The notes under the pieces are model-generated. The model saw only the letters and a list, made by a program, of their open reading frames with translations, was not told where the DNA came from and searched no databases. Made by a program: the position numbers and the translations under genes. 64,000 bases of DNA, from positions 20,697-84,696 of IMG/VR virus record IMGVR_UViG_3300044712_000792. The stretch is one strand, 5' to 3'. Positions 23,701 through 33,284 of this stretch are shown piece by piece (the first letter of the stretch is position 1; each line of letters starts with the position of its first letter). The DNA is from a virus.

Positions 23701-24949
23701 AGCAAAGCAATTAACCCGAATGGAAACATTAAAACGTCAAGATGGTGGGGTTAAAAGACTTTATACCAATATTGATTACATTTTAGCTTTTAGCGAAACC
23801 TTGGAGATAGGGAAAATCCTTTTTGATGGTGTATATGATACCCCTACTATAGATAAAAAATTTGCTAAAGTGGCGAGCCTTAACTTAAAACACCCCGGAT
23901 ATGCTATGTTACATATGCTACACGGAGTAATAAAGGCAGAAGTACTAAAAAGTTTAGATGAATATATGCCAGCGATTATGACAATACTTAAATGGGATTA
24001 TGCAAAACTACAAAATTTGTTGGGTAAAATAAACATATCTGATATAGCAGAAGCTTCACAGAACAATACACTAGAAGAACTCTTGTCAAACCAAGAATAC
24101 ATACACATAACCTTACCAAATTGCTTGTATGATTTACTCCAATTTGCGGAAGATGGCGATTATCATTACGGAATAGCTATAAATGCTATACCAGAGGTTG
24201 GTATTGCAACCTATTCAAACACAGAAGTATCGTTGGTGGCTTTACATAAAACTATTAAATCAAAATCTATTGTAGTAATTTTAAAAAATCATAGGTTTGT
24301 TTTACCTAATAGGAGTAAGGGTAGAAAATCTAGTGATGTTAATATTGTTATTGAAAAATTTAAGGCTAGTATTTCTGATGTAAAGTTTTTTGATAAGTTT
24401 AATGACGATAAGTATAGTGGTCGCATTGAATTAATCAAACATTTAGTTCCAGATAATAGTCAAGAAATAGATAAAGTAGTATCTCATATTTTATCTACTT
24501 GGGATAATTCAATGAAAGGACTTGGCAGGAAAATACAGGTATATGTTATGTTTTATGGGGATTCTAGTGGTATTACGGTTAATAAGTTATTGGTAGATTT
24601 TATAGAGGCGAATCTTAATGCAGGGTTTTTGGGTAGCCTTCTAAATGCATATAATTACTATATGCCAACCATTTCAAAAGAGAAAAAAACAAGGTTCTGG
24701 TATATAGCAGGGTTGGCTTGTGTGTTTGGTGTTAAAAACAATATTGATGTCGCAAAAATAAGTGGATGGACACCAGTCCTTTCACAATTAAAAATGGCTA
24801 GTTTGACATTTGATTTAAAGGATACAATTAAACAGATATTCAATTTGCGAGTTCCGTTACTAACTTCAATAGAGAAGTTAGAAATATCATCAAGTAACAA
24901 GCATGCATTAAAAACTCTTATGAATTTAGAAGGTATAGAACAATGGTAA
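20756..24949 (+). CDS. Giant protein 1 (1397 aa), WCIG-domain family
   Basis: First of three tandem paralogues. The N terminus (KLIEAD, then ILLSEAKL) has two (I/L)-x-E/Ala sites like the T4 capsid-targeting cleavage signal. Residues ~20-60 hold a helical motif (LQKYMPHIIKFIKED); ~130-230 the shared domain with ETDEYWVIYIGSFPASVYF and PPWCIGA (Trp176-Cys177). The remaining ~1150 residues are helix-rich, without recognised catalytic motifs, and align with giant 2. Directly behind a late promoter. I infer a virion-internal or ejected protein; function unknown. Confidence 0.9.
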   Translation: MVKLIEADIPVRILLSEAKLRDVYEQYKLTDEEKLYFNQIIEKQRHLQKYMPHIIKFIKEDGYAPSVVFEIFNLFEKYKDVVPHKDFMDAKYYSTLLDFRQAIKVAQREKKAAVIGGVNPSVVERIENGLKQFSTTTFLVSETDEYWVIYIGSFPASVYFCEEPRKQTSKLGGPPWCIGAQEGNYNNYHRDYKSCFLIQPKDGYMKSTIFYASATALERTDIMNTMHYDEGPWHGVLKVIRENEMVKKIWEVRRAQPSLAIKDVSFFVISGIPVGTDSMKTIETLIEKEGITLTKDEWEEIKKSPQTVLSRISSCPSNKGFFYWIAYAGIWPEYYDIYCKGSAKLYDSKLPFKLKVDLVKAGSNYGTHLMYSFGTLMSKLGDIKVDDFLDEATVATLFNEYKKDNNNTLELLSQLNFDTKEEKLIDFIRFAVAHPKLLRSPATANSIFHDANAHLAHFTANLMLQTLQLLEKKVKISDILKKLVPETDYETKIIAYNSMGLPAWEMTQENLVNGSIEAVAEIEKNRATLKKGYSIEYLKLYVFTYPELLPILLSEHNYAQTFKNFYNITAETRDKFVKFYVSIPQSYRDLFEKILTDIGYTTDTALVESFMEAYKADASFLDEKQIYTIFKHAINNYGNGYFSWINGPLQQLFTDPAVKNPMSNAINFYPRIFRPIEGTANFKKIIQQYNRFQDAVRYASSHDVRPSSRTWGNNLTFEMLQMYTDQQLTNMYMLTNYLSFSPDNETTQEVIYMFSNEVVAAFVASNPKIKDINKVGLIFFNLKKLLKTEEKMLEYLKSNVVNDVIADCDSLEALETLGKFGAFLIAANKEKFEKFLAETKEWSSGLIKYLLAFQYGTLDNGVIDAILRHKSVFEEAFKTSTFKDFPNSLVQQAYNMFSYNVYHGGGLSNVETIKLFLSMDFKNLIEPLDLAKQNNLWNWMAYAVGRTSSYSSSMPTVGSPAAVTSITKLQEMAFKLPKLIALAKQLTRMETLKRQDGGVKRLYTNIDYILAFSETLEIGKILFDGVYDTPTIDKKFAKVASLNLKHPGYAMLHMLHGVIKAEVLKSLDEYMPAIMTILKWDYAKLQNLLGKINISDIAEASQNNTLEELLSNQEYIHITLPNCLYDLLQFAEDGDYHYGIAINAIPEVGIATYSNTEVSLVALHKTIKSKSIVVILKNHRFVLPNRSKGRKSSDVNIVIEKFKASISDVKFFDKFNDDKYSGRIELIKHLVPDNSQEIDKVVSHILSTWDNSMKGLGRKIQVYVMFYGDSSGITVNKLLVDFIEANLNAGFLGSLLNAYNYYMPTISKEKKTRFWYIAGLACVFGVKNNIDVAKISGWTPVLSQLKMASLTFDLKDTIKQIFNLRVPLLTSIEKLEISSSNKHALKTLMNLEGIEQW

Positions 24950-27900
24950 AAAAACTTATTACCGAAGCTAGATTAAGGGATGTTTATACCAAATACAACT
25001 TGACTGACGATGAAAAAACCTATTTTAATAAGGTCATTGAGAAGCAAAAATTTATGCAGAAGTATATGCCACAAATTGTCAAATTCGTCAAACAAGATGG
25101 GGAAGAAGCAGATTTTGTTCTTGATGTATTTAATACATTTGAAAACTACAAGGATAAGGTTGAACATAAGGACTTTTTAGACGAGAAGGCTTACCCAGAT
25201 TTGTATTCGTATAGGGCTGCTGTTAAAAACTTTATGACCACAAAACGAGTAGCATCAAATCCTATCAGAGAAAATGTTGAAAATGGGCTAAACCAATTCA
25301 GCACAACAACTTACCTTGTTAAAGAAACAGATAATTTTTGGCTTATTTATATAGGTTCTTTTCCAGCTAGTGTGTATTTCTGTACAGAACCAAGAAAAGT
25401 AACGGGTCGTCTAGGAGGCTCACCTTGGTGTATTGGTGCTAATGAAAGTAACTATAATGGTTATCACGATGGTGGCAATTTGTGCTTTATTGTAATGTTT
25501 AAAGATACATACGATAAAAGCACCATTTATTATGCAAATAGAAGTGGGTTTACTAGAACAGACATTATGAACCACGCATACAATACTGATGCTGGTACTA
25601 TTTGTGATGGTGTTTATCAGATTATAAAAGCAGACCCTATGGTAAATAAACTGTGGGATGCTAGAAATAAAGTGGGTAACTCAATACCAATAAGTTTTGT
25701 GTCTTCTTTTGTTTTAGCTGGAATGGAAGTATCTTCAGATAAGAATTTGTTATTAGATGCTGTTTTGAAGAAGCACAATATTCAACTTAATGGGGAAGAA
25801 TTAGACCTATTAAAAAGAAGGTTTAGTATCTCTGCTACAACTGTTTTGAATTATATGAGTGAAGCCCCTACTAAAGAAGATTATTGGCATTGGGTTAGAG
25901 TGTCAGCAACAATGCAAGGCCAGGGCCTACTAGTAAGTCGTAATTTGAGTAAGCTATTGTATAATTCAAAAGTTCCATTTTCAGTTAAGAAAAAAATAGC
26001 AAGAGCTCCAGATGGTGGTGCCCCTGATATGTGGTATAGATTTTCATATCTTATATACCCCTTAAATATAGATGACCTTGATTCTTTGTTCCCTGGTGAT
26101 TTGCTATCAGAGTTTATTGAGGCTACTACGCCAACTTTAATGAGAAATGAGATTTTTAATTGGTTTTATGCGAGTGCTGGACTTGAATTTTCAGAGTACA
26201 AAAAAGAAGAACTTATTGGATTACTTGAATTTATTAAAACAAATCCTTCCTTCGTTTCTGCAATTCTTGGTAGTATCAGTAAATTTAGCAAATTTACTGT
26301 TGGGTTATTGCTACAAGCGTTTAATCTTTTATTGAAAAAAGAAGCAAATGTTGATACTATGTTAGATAAGCTAGTTCCTTCTACAGAATATGAAACTAAA
26401 ATATTAGAGATATTGAAGATAGGTTCGTTAAGCACTTGGAAACTAACAAAAGAACAAGTAATGGCCGCCGATTTGGAAGTATTAAAACAAGTAAATGAAA
26501 AAGCAAATATAGATATAATTGTACAATATGGACTATCTCAATCTGCAATTAGATATCTTACACTTAAATACCCTAAAATTATAACAATACTAAAAGAAGC
26601 ACATAAATTTCTTTACAACACAGGTTTTATTGGTGGACAGGGGGAAGAAGAATTTATCACAGGATTATTAAAATTCCCACCAGAACAAATACGGGAGTTT
26701 AACAAAGCATTTGAATCAACAGGCTATTCTATGGATAATGGAATTGCTTATTGTTTGGGTTGTTTATTCAAATCTGATATAAGCTTTTTATCCCCAGAGT
26801 TACAAATTAGTTGTGTGCGCTGGACAATAAATAGCTATGGTAATGAATATTTTTCTTTCAGTAGAGGCTTGTTAAGGAATGTGCCATTTTTTCCAAAACA
26901 GAAAGAGGTTACACTACTCCCTAACATATTTGACCAACCTATTATGATGTTCAAACCAGCAGAAGGAACTGCCAATTTTAAAAAGATTCTAGCCAACTAT
27001 GAGAAATTTCTTAATGCAATTTTTTATGTTCAATCTAGTGGTTTGACATTAAACTATCAGACAGAATTTTTTAGGTCTATGTCATATGAAACCCTCTCAA
27101 TGTATTCAGAATACCAATTAACAAATCTATTTTTGTTATCACCTTATCTATCAAATCAACAAGAAAATGATGAGACCAAAGATGTAGCTTTAAAATACTC
27201 TAGAAGATTAATACTAGCATTCTTGAAAAGCCTACCACGAATCTCAAATATAAACCATGTTGGACCTTTACTTAACAAATTAAAGGGTTTGTTGGGCACA
27301 GAAGAAAAAATGATTGAGTTTATGAGTAGCCATTCTATTAGCACTAATATGATTCACTTGAAAACTATAGAGCAAATGGAAAAACTATCTAGATATGGTA
27401 TGTTTAATTTAACAGCTAGTTATGAGAATATGGAAGCCTTTTTTTCAGAAACAGAAGATATATATGTTGAAGTGGCTAGATATATGAAATTGTCAGGCAT
27501 TTCAGAACTAAACAATTCGGTTATTACAGAAGCATTAAAAACTATTGGATTGTTCAGAACTGAAGTTAAAAAAAGCAACTTTTTGAAGCTATCTCCGATA
27601 AACTTTAATGCCGTAAACGCTTTTTGGTTAAATATGGTGTATAAAACAAATTCTAATTATATTTGGCTAACTGAACATATTAGCTTATTTTTCAGTATGG
27701 ATTTTGAACGCCTAGACCGTATGGCACCAGAATTTGTTAAACCAAACGCTTTTGCTGGTTGGCTACAAAGTTTCTATAATGGTGGGAATCTTTGGAATGC
27801 TGGGGACGAGAAGGCAAAATCTGCAATAGAAAATGCCTTAAATTATTTAGAATCCGTAATGCCAATCAGAGAGATGTTTAAAAAGTTGGGTGTGACAAAT

Positions 27901-29160
27901 TATTCAAATGATGGGTCTTCTGGGGCTTCTAGGGTATTAAAATATGGTAAATTTCTATTAGACACCTGGGAAAACGATAAAGTAACTACAACCATCATTA
28001 AAAATATACACGCAAATTCTTATTCTACATCTTGGATGCCAATTGTTGAAAAACTTCTTCCACAATTAAAGCACCCTAGTTATGCCTTTCTACCGCTTAT
28101 CTTTTCTGGTGATGTAACTACCGAATCCATAATAAAAATTAATGACATTATGCCAATTCTTGTGGAAAAAACTAACTATGACTATTCTAAACTTTTCTCT
28201 TTGTTACAGCATTTGACTACTGAAGAGATAAAAGAAGCTATTGCTAATAACACATTTGATGATATTATTGATATTACAAATTATAGAAAAATTATATTAC
28301 CTAGTTGGCTTGGGGGTATAACAGTAATAAGTGAAACAGATGATTTTATCTATGGTATTGCCTTCAAAACGCTTAATCCACTTATCACACACCCTTCAAC
28401 AAGAGATAAAATAAATCTTGTTGCAATACACAAAAGTTTACCAAATAAAAGCGTATATGCTATTTTGGAAAACCATGTTATTACCTTGCCTGCTGGAAGC
28501 ACAATAGACCCAATAGACCTTCAGCCTTTGATTAAAGAGTTCAAACATATGTTAAGTCAAGAACATATCATTAAGAAGTTGATTTCAGCAGGTTACCCTT
28601 CTTATATTAGTGCTATATACCCTAACGACTTGGCAACAAAAGAAAGAATATGTAAATTTATCTTCTCCAATAGTCTTAACAACAACTTTATGATTGATAT
28701 GGCTAACAAAATTGCTCTGTATATTTCTATGTACTACAAAAGTGGAGAACTCGAAATAAATAAAATGCTAATGGACTATTTAGAAGGATTGGTAACTAGA
28801 AGTGATGCCCCAAGTGGACACATTGACACTATGCTAGGTGGTAGTCAATATTATAAGCCAAATATGGAGTCTTCTAAAAAAACACTCTATTGGTTTGTTT
28901 GTTGTCTTGCTATACTGTTGGGCATTAAAAACGGCATAGACATACGAACTAGAACTGCGTTTGATAACTATTATAACTACTTAAGGCCTAGTTTTCTTAC
29001 TATGGACGGTAGAAGTATAATAAAGGATATGTTTGACCTTAAACCTCCCATTTTAGATTCAATAGATAACTTGGTTCTCCCGGGTAACGAAGATACAAAT
29101 ACCCATAATAAAGGCGTCATTAAAATGCTTTTGGGCTTGGAAGGAATTAAAGAATGGTAA
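24943..29160 (+). CDS. Giant protein 2 (1405 aa), WCIG-domain family
   Basis: Starts within the last codons of giant 1 (shared ATGGTAA). N terminus MVKKLITEARLRDVY, with I-T-E/A after residue 8. It aligns with giant 1 along its length: QKYMPQIVKFVKQDG, QFSTTTYLVKETDNFW, GGSPWCIGANES (Trp162), VPSTEYETKILEI, FKPAEGTANFKKIL, and the end LEGIKEW versus LEGIEQW. Giants 1 and 2 are closer to each other than to giant 3. Probably an extended helical-repeat body behind a small N-terminal domain; no enzyme signature seen. Confidence 0.9.
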   Translation: MVKKLITEARLRDVYTKYNLTDDEKTYFNKVIEKQKFMQKYMPQIVKFVKQDGEEADFVLDVFNTFENYKDKVEHKDFLDEKAYPDLYSYRAAVKNFMTTKRVASNPIRENVENGLNQFSTTTYLVKETDNFWLIYIGSFPASVYFCTEPRKVTGRLGGSPWCIGANESNYNGYHDGGNLCFIVMFKDTYDKSTIYYANRSGFTRTDIMNHAYNTDAGTICDGVYQIIKADPMVNKLWDARNKVGNSIPISFVSSFVLAGMEVSSDKNLLLDAVLKKHNIQLNGEELDLLKRRFSISATTVLNYMSEAPTKEDYWHWVRVSATMQGQGLLVSRNLSKLLYNSKVPFSVKKKIARAPDGGAPDMWYRFSYLIYPLNIDDLDSLFPGDLLSEFIEATTPTLMRNEIFNWFYASAGLEFSEYKKEELIGLLEFIKTNPSFVSAILGSISKFSKFTVGLLLQAFNLLLKKEANVDTMLDKLVPSTEYETKILEILKIGSLSTWKLTKEQVMAADLEVLKQVNEKANIDIIVQYGLSQSAIRYLTLKYPKIITILKEAHKFLYNTGFIGGQGEEEFITGLLKFPPEQIREFNKAFESTGYSMDNGIAYCLGCLFKSDISFLSPELQISCVRWTINSYGNEYFSFSRGLLRNVPFFPKQKEVTLLPNIFDQPIMMFKPAEGTANFKKILANYEKFLNAIFYVQSSGLTLNYQTEFFRSMSYETLSMYSEYQLTNLFLLSPYLSNQQENDETKDVALKYSRRLILAFLKSLPRISNINHVGPLLNKLKGLLGTEEKMIEFMSSHSISTNMIHLKTIEQMEKLSRYGMFNLTASYENMEAFFSETEDIYVEVARYMKLSGISELNNSVITEALKTIGLFRTEVKKSNFLKLSPINFNAVNAFWLNMVYKTNSNYIWLTEHISLFFSMDFERLDRMAPEFVKPNAFAGWLQSFYNGGNLWNAGDEKAKSAIENALNYLESVMPIREMFKKLGVTNYSNDGSSGASRVLKYGKFLLDTWENDKVTTTIIKNIHANSYSTSWMPIVEKLLPQLKHPSYAFLPLIFSGDVTTESIIKINDIMPILVEKTNYDYSKLFSLLQHLTTEEIKEAIANNTFDDIIDITNYRKIILPSWLGGITVISETDDFIYGIAFKTLNPLITHPSTRDKINLVAIHKSLPNKSVYAILENHVITLPAGSTIDPIDLQPLIKEFKHMLSQEHIIKKLISAGYPSYISAIYPNDLATKERICKFIFSNSLNNNFMIDMANKIALYISMYYKSGELEINKMLMDYLEGLVTRSDAPSGHIDTMLGGSQYYKPNMESSKKTLYWFVCCLAILLGIKNGIDIRTRTAFDNYYNYLRPSFLTMDGRSIIKDMFDLKPPILDSIDNLVLPGNEDTNTHNKGVIKMLLGLEGIKEW

Positions 29161-32100
29161 GAAAACTTATTACCGAAGCGTCTCTTAAAGAATGGTATGC
29201 TAAATTTGGCGTTACTGCTGATGAAAAAGCTATTTATGATGATATAATAGCTAAACAACCATATATGCAAAAGTATATTGGCAGAATTGTAAAATGGCAT
29301 AAAGTTGATAGAGAAAAGCTAAAGGATATTATTGACAACCTAATCAAGTTTGATGAGAACATTAAGAATATTGCAGATAGAGATATATACTCAAAGAAAT
29401 ATGAGTTCCTAGATGCAGTAAAAGAAGTCATTGAGAACCTACCAAAATGGTTTGATAGGCTTAATATACCGAAAGAGTTTGAGAAGATATTGGCAAGACA
29501 CCCTAAAGATGCCTTTAAACTCACAGAAACAGCCGATTACTTCGTGTTCTATATAGGGTCATATGATGCCTCTACCGACCTTTGTTATTACCCAAGGCTT
29601 TATACTGACTATTTACTATCAATTCACACTCCTAGCACAAATAATGGTTGGTGTATAGGACAGCCTAATACTAGAGGCTTCTTTGACGGACAGAGGGGTT
29701 CAGATGGGTTATATTTCCTAGTTCAATATAAGACCACTTTCAAAAAAAGCTGTATCTATATTCTTCATTCTGATGGTAGTTTCCGTAGGCATAATGTCCA
29801 TAATTACCCTGGTAGTGGTTTTCCTGATGAACAAGAACCTGGTATAATGAAGATGGCATTTGACGACGAAAGGATAGTGAAAATATTTGCGGAACAAAAA
29901 AGGTATGCTTATCGTATGATTATAGATTTCATCTCTTGGAAAGTTATTGGTGGTATGGAAATCAAAAGTGATTTTGATGTATTACTAAATGTCCTAAATG
30001 ACAAATATCAACTTGGTTTGACGGATGAACAAAAAGCAAAATTAAAAGATTTTAATGCAACATTAAACTCTGGTGCGTGGACATCTTCTAGAAACATAAT
30101 CAATAGAATTTCGGCACATCCCAAGATAGAAAGATATTTCTTATGGATGTCTGCTGGTTATGGCGATTATACTTTAGACAAACCAGTAATGGCGTATTTT
30201 GAAATGATTTATAAGTGTAAAAACCTTACTAATGATATGAAACAGCAACTTACTAATAGACCTGCTGGACACATTAAATTAAACCAAGATATTACCTATG
30301 ATGACCTTATAGCTAGCCCAGAAACTCAAATACCTGTAGATAACTTAAAAGACTTTTACAGTTTTGTTCTACCATATATAGACAAGAGTGATAAAACTAA
30401 TCTACCTAAAGCGGTTTTACTTTATAATAAACTTATTGGGGAGGGTAGAAGGGATAAATTTATTGATGATAGTGGTCGTTTTATGGTTAGAGGACTTAAT
30501 GTTGACTTGTTAATTTCTTTATTTGAAGCTGTTCTAGAAAATCCAAGGATACTTTTTAAGACTTGGGCTAAAGAAACAACCCCAAACAATGACTATGAAA
30601 ACATTATACTTGAGATTATAAGAAAAGATTTGTTTAGAGGAAAGCCTTTAACCCCAGAAGTTATTAAAGCACTTGATATTTCAATGATTGATTCTATGAA
30701 AGAGAAACTAGGAACAGTATTTTCAAGTACAAGTATGATTAATGACGCCTTATATTTCTTTTGTTTATTCCCACAAACTTCAGATAATTATAAGATATTT
30801 TCTCATATAGCAAGAAATTACCATGATGTTCCTTATGAGGATATGAGAGATTTGTTGAATGTTTTGACACCACAACAAATAAAAGAATTCAATTATTGTT
30901 TAGACCCAGACCATTTTGGATATACTTACGATAAAGATATGATGAGAAGGATATATGTTATCTTTGGTGCTGAACAAAAAGAGTTCCCCACAGATGTAAC
31001 AAGGCGTTTGATGCAAGCAGGTTTAACTAAAAGTAATGGGAGTTGTTTTGCAATTGCTTGTAAAGAAATATTAGGAATGACCACCACAGCCTCATCAGTT
31101 TTAAATACAACATTAAACAATAGTCCTATGGAATATATAACAGTTAATACATATAAAAGGGCTAAAGTTGTTGCAGAAAAGATTGTTGGTTCTTTGAGTT
31201 TAATCCCCGGCACTATTTCCTTTAGGTTTAGTAGTAACTGTAGCTTCTTTAATATTGACAATGTGTTAGCATTAAAAGAGCAAGAATTGGCTAATGCTAT
31301 AATCTATTCTAGCGGTATTCCAGGGGAATCAGTTTATTTAATGCCGTTCTTGAGAGAGTTTTCACCTGAATTTATTGCTACACTAATAGATTTACAAAAT
31401 AATAGTTTGGATATAGAAGACTATTATGTTGCTCTAGAGGTCTTCTTGAACTTAAAAAAGATACTAGTTGAAGAAGAAAAAATATTAAAATTTTTAGGGA
31501 CAATAAATAGACTTGATAGTTCCTTATTGCTAGCAAGTACTGTTGAAGAATTAGAACAAGCAAAATTGTTTGTTGGTATTGCTATGTCTTTCCCAGATGT
31601 AGAGACAAAGAAAACATTATTGAAGGCTATTGCTGGTGCTGAAAAAGAATTGTTATTTGCCTTTAAGGTTCACAGTCTAATACTAACGAAAGAAGTTATT
31701 GACCTGTTCTTAAGCAAAAAAGAGGAGTTAATAAAAGCATATAACAATAACTTCATTTTCAATTGTGAGTATAGTGGAGATAAAGCTAAACAGAAAATAT
31801 CCCGTTTTTTTATGCCTATGATTAATACATATTTACACAATTTTTGGACAAACTACTATAATCCAGAATACATAAATGCATTAAATAACTTTGATTTTGA
31901 AAAAACATATCCTATTTTGATGAGTATATGTGGTGGTTCAATAAGGAATTCTTCTTGCCCTCTAATTAGTGCTTTTGTCCCTGGCACTGGAACTTTAGTC
32001 GGAACACTAGAAAAAAACCTTAAAAAATATGAAGAATTTGTATTAACACAAGCAGAGAAATTGAATGTATTAATTAAAAACTCAAAATTCAGCGGTATAT

Positions 32101-33284
32101 TACTTACTTCTGGTGATAGGAATACTTATAGAGTGATAAAATATGCGGATTGGATTATAACATATTCTGATACTACAGTAATTAATACTGTGTTATATTA
32201 CATTATGTATAGTACACAAAGTTCTATAGATGACACCATTAATTTGCTTGCAACGGCTGGAATTAAGCATCAAGGCTATGCCGTACATCACACCATCCGA
32301 CCATATCTTGATAATATAGAACTCATTAAAGGTCTTGATAGCTTCTTACCAGAGATATTCAAAGAATTTAGTTTCTCATATGATTCAGACACAGAAAAAA
32401 GTTCAATGTTTGCACAATTATTACGAACAAAAACAGCACCAGAAATTATAGAAATTATCAAAGAAAAGGGTGCTGTTGAAAAGGCTGTAAGAGAATCAGC
32501 ACAAAAAAGCTATAACGAAGCCATTAAGGAAACATTAAAGGGTAATGTGATATTTAAGGAAACAAATGAGAATCTGTATGTTTATAGGTTGGCTACTTCA
32601 AACAATTTGATATTTAAAAAGCATGCTGGTAGCTTGCCAGATATTTCACAAGAATATTTTTCATTTATGATTGTAAACAAGGAAAACGAGATTGAGAATT
32701 GTCATTATCAAATGGGTTCAGATTTAAGACTTAAGCAAACATCTAACACAGCTTGTTCTGTTTCTGGGGATTTGAAAACATCTTTTATAGAATGGGCACA
32801 AACACCAGAAGGTTTTAGTATAGTGTTAGCAACCCCAATAAGAAGCGATGTGTTTATGGCTGTGTATGGCAATAACAATGAACTAGTTATGGAAAAAATG
32901 CTAGCTTTAGAACTCTATGTTTCTGTTAGCTTTGATGATTGTATGTCAATATTCCAGTTGATAAGAGGACAAAAAGTGGTGGATGATGAATTGATGAATT
33001 ACCTTATGGAGAAGGCTGATGTTAAACAGACATATAGAAAGGCTACTGATGGATTGCCTAACAAAGCATTTTATGTTGATTGTGCTGTGATTTGTTGTAT
33101 AGCTAGGAACGACGCTAGTACTAATATTGATGATGTTAAAACGGCATTATCACCAAGAACTGATTTTGATGCAATAGCAATGAAGGTATTTGATGTGCCA
33201 GAAATAACAAATGCTGTCATAGATGGATTACACCTTGACGATGACCACAAGGCTATGTTAAGAAAAATGAGAGCTAACTTTTAG
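29154..33284 (+). CDS. Giant protein 3 (1376 aa), WCIG-domain family
   Basis: Again begins in the preceding gene's last codons (ATGGTAA). N terminus MVRKLITEASLKEWY, QKYIGRIVKWHKVD, LTETADYFVFYIGSYDAS, NNGWCIGQPN (Trp166). The body is more diverged from giants 1 and 2 but keeps the TTPNNDYENIILEI segment at the matching place. It ends without the GI(E/K)(Q/E)W tail. Its last 11 bases overlap the convergent baseplate hub gene; no terminator is visible between them. Confidence 0.9.
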   Translation: MVRKLITEASLKEWYAKFGVTADEKAIYDDIIAKQPYMQKYIGRIVKWHKVDREKLKDIIDNLIKFDENIKNIADRDIYSKKYEFLDAVKEVIENLPKWFDRLNIPKEFEKILARHPKDAFKLTETADYFVFYIGSYDASTDLCYYPRLYTDYLLSIHTPSTNNGWCIGQPNTRGFFDGQRGSDGLYFLVQYKTTFKKSCIYILHSDGSFRRHNVHNYPGSGFPDEQEPGIMKMAFDDERIVKIFAEQKRYAYRMIIDFISWKVIGGMEIKSDFDVLLNVLNDKYQLGLTDEQKAKLKDFNATLNSGAWTSSRNIINRISAHPKIERYFLWMSAGYGDYTLDKPVMAYFEMIYKCKNLTNDMKQQLTNRPAGHIKLNQDITYDDLIASPETQIPVDNLKDFYSFVLPYIDKSDKTNLPKAVLLYNKLIGEGRRDKFIDDSGRFMVRGLNVDLLISLFEAVLENPRILFKTWAKETTPNNDYENIILEIIRKDLFRGKPLTPEVIKALDISMIDSMKEKLGTVFSSTSMINDALYFFCLFPQTSDNYKIFSHIARNYHDVPYEDMRDLLNVLTPQQIKEFNYCLDPDHFGYTYDKDMMRRIYVIFGAEQKEFPTDVTRRLMQAGLTKSNGSCFAIACKEILGMTTTASSVLNTTLNNSPMEYITVNTYKRAKVVAEKIVGSLSLIPGTISFRFSSNCSFFNIDNVLALKEQELANAIIYSSGIPGESVYLMPFLREFSPEFIATLIDLQNNSLDIEDYYVALEVFLNLKKILVEEEKILKFLGTINRLDSSLLLASTVEELEQAKLFVGIAMSFPDVETKKTLLKAIAGAEKELLFAFKVHSLILTKEVIDLFLSKKEELIKAYNNNFIFNCEYSGDKAKQKISRFFMPMINTYLHNFWTNYYNPEYINALNNFDFEKTYPILMSICGGSIRNSSCPLISAFVPGTGTLVGTLEKNLKKYEEFVLTQAEKLNVLIKNSKFSGILLTSGDRNTYRVIKYADWIITYSDTTVINTVLYYIMYSTQSSIDDTINLLATAGIKHQGYAVHHTIRPYLDNIELIKGLDSFLPEIFKEFSFSYDSDTEKSSMFAQLLRTKTAPEIIEIIKEKGAVEKAVRESAQKSYNEAIKETLKGNVIFKETNENLYVYRLATSNNLIFKKHAGSLPDISQEYFSFMIVNKENEIENCHYQMGSDLRLKQTSNTACSVSGDLKTSFIEWAQTPEGFSIVLATPIRSDVFMAVYGNNNELVMEKMLALELYVSVSFDDCMSIFQLIRGQKVVDDELMNYLMEKADVKQTYRKATDGLPNKAFYVDCAVICCIARNDASTNIDDVKTALSPRTDFDAIAMKVFDVPEITNAVIDGLHLDDDHKAMLRKMRANF

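Noticed and set aside
20756-33284. The three giant genes as tape-measure or RNA polymerase genes
   Set aside because: Three paralogues are not expected for a tape measure, and no polymerase motifs (such as NADFDGD) were seen in any of the three.
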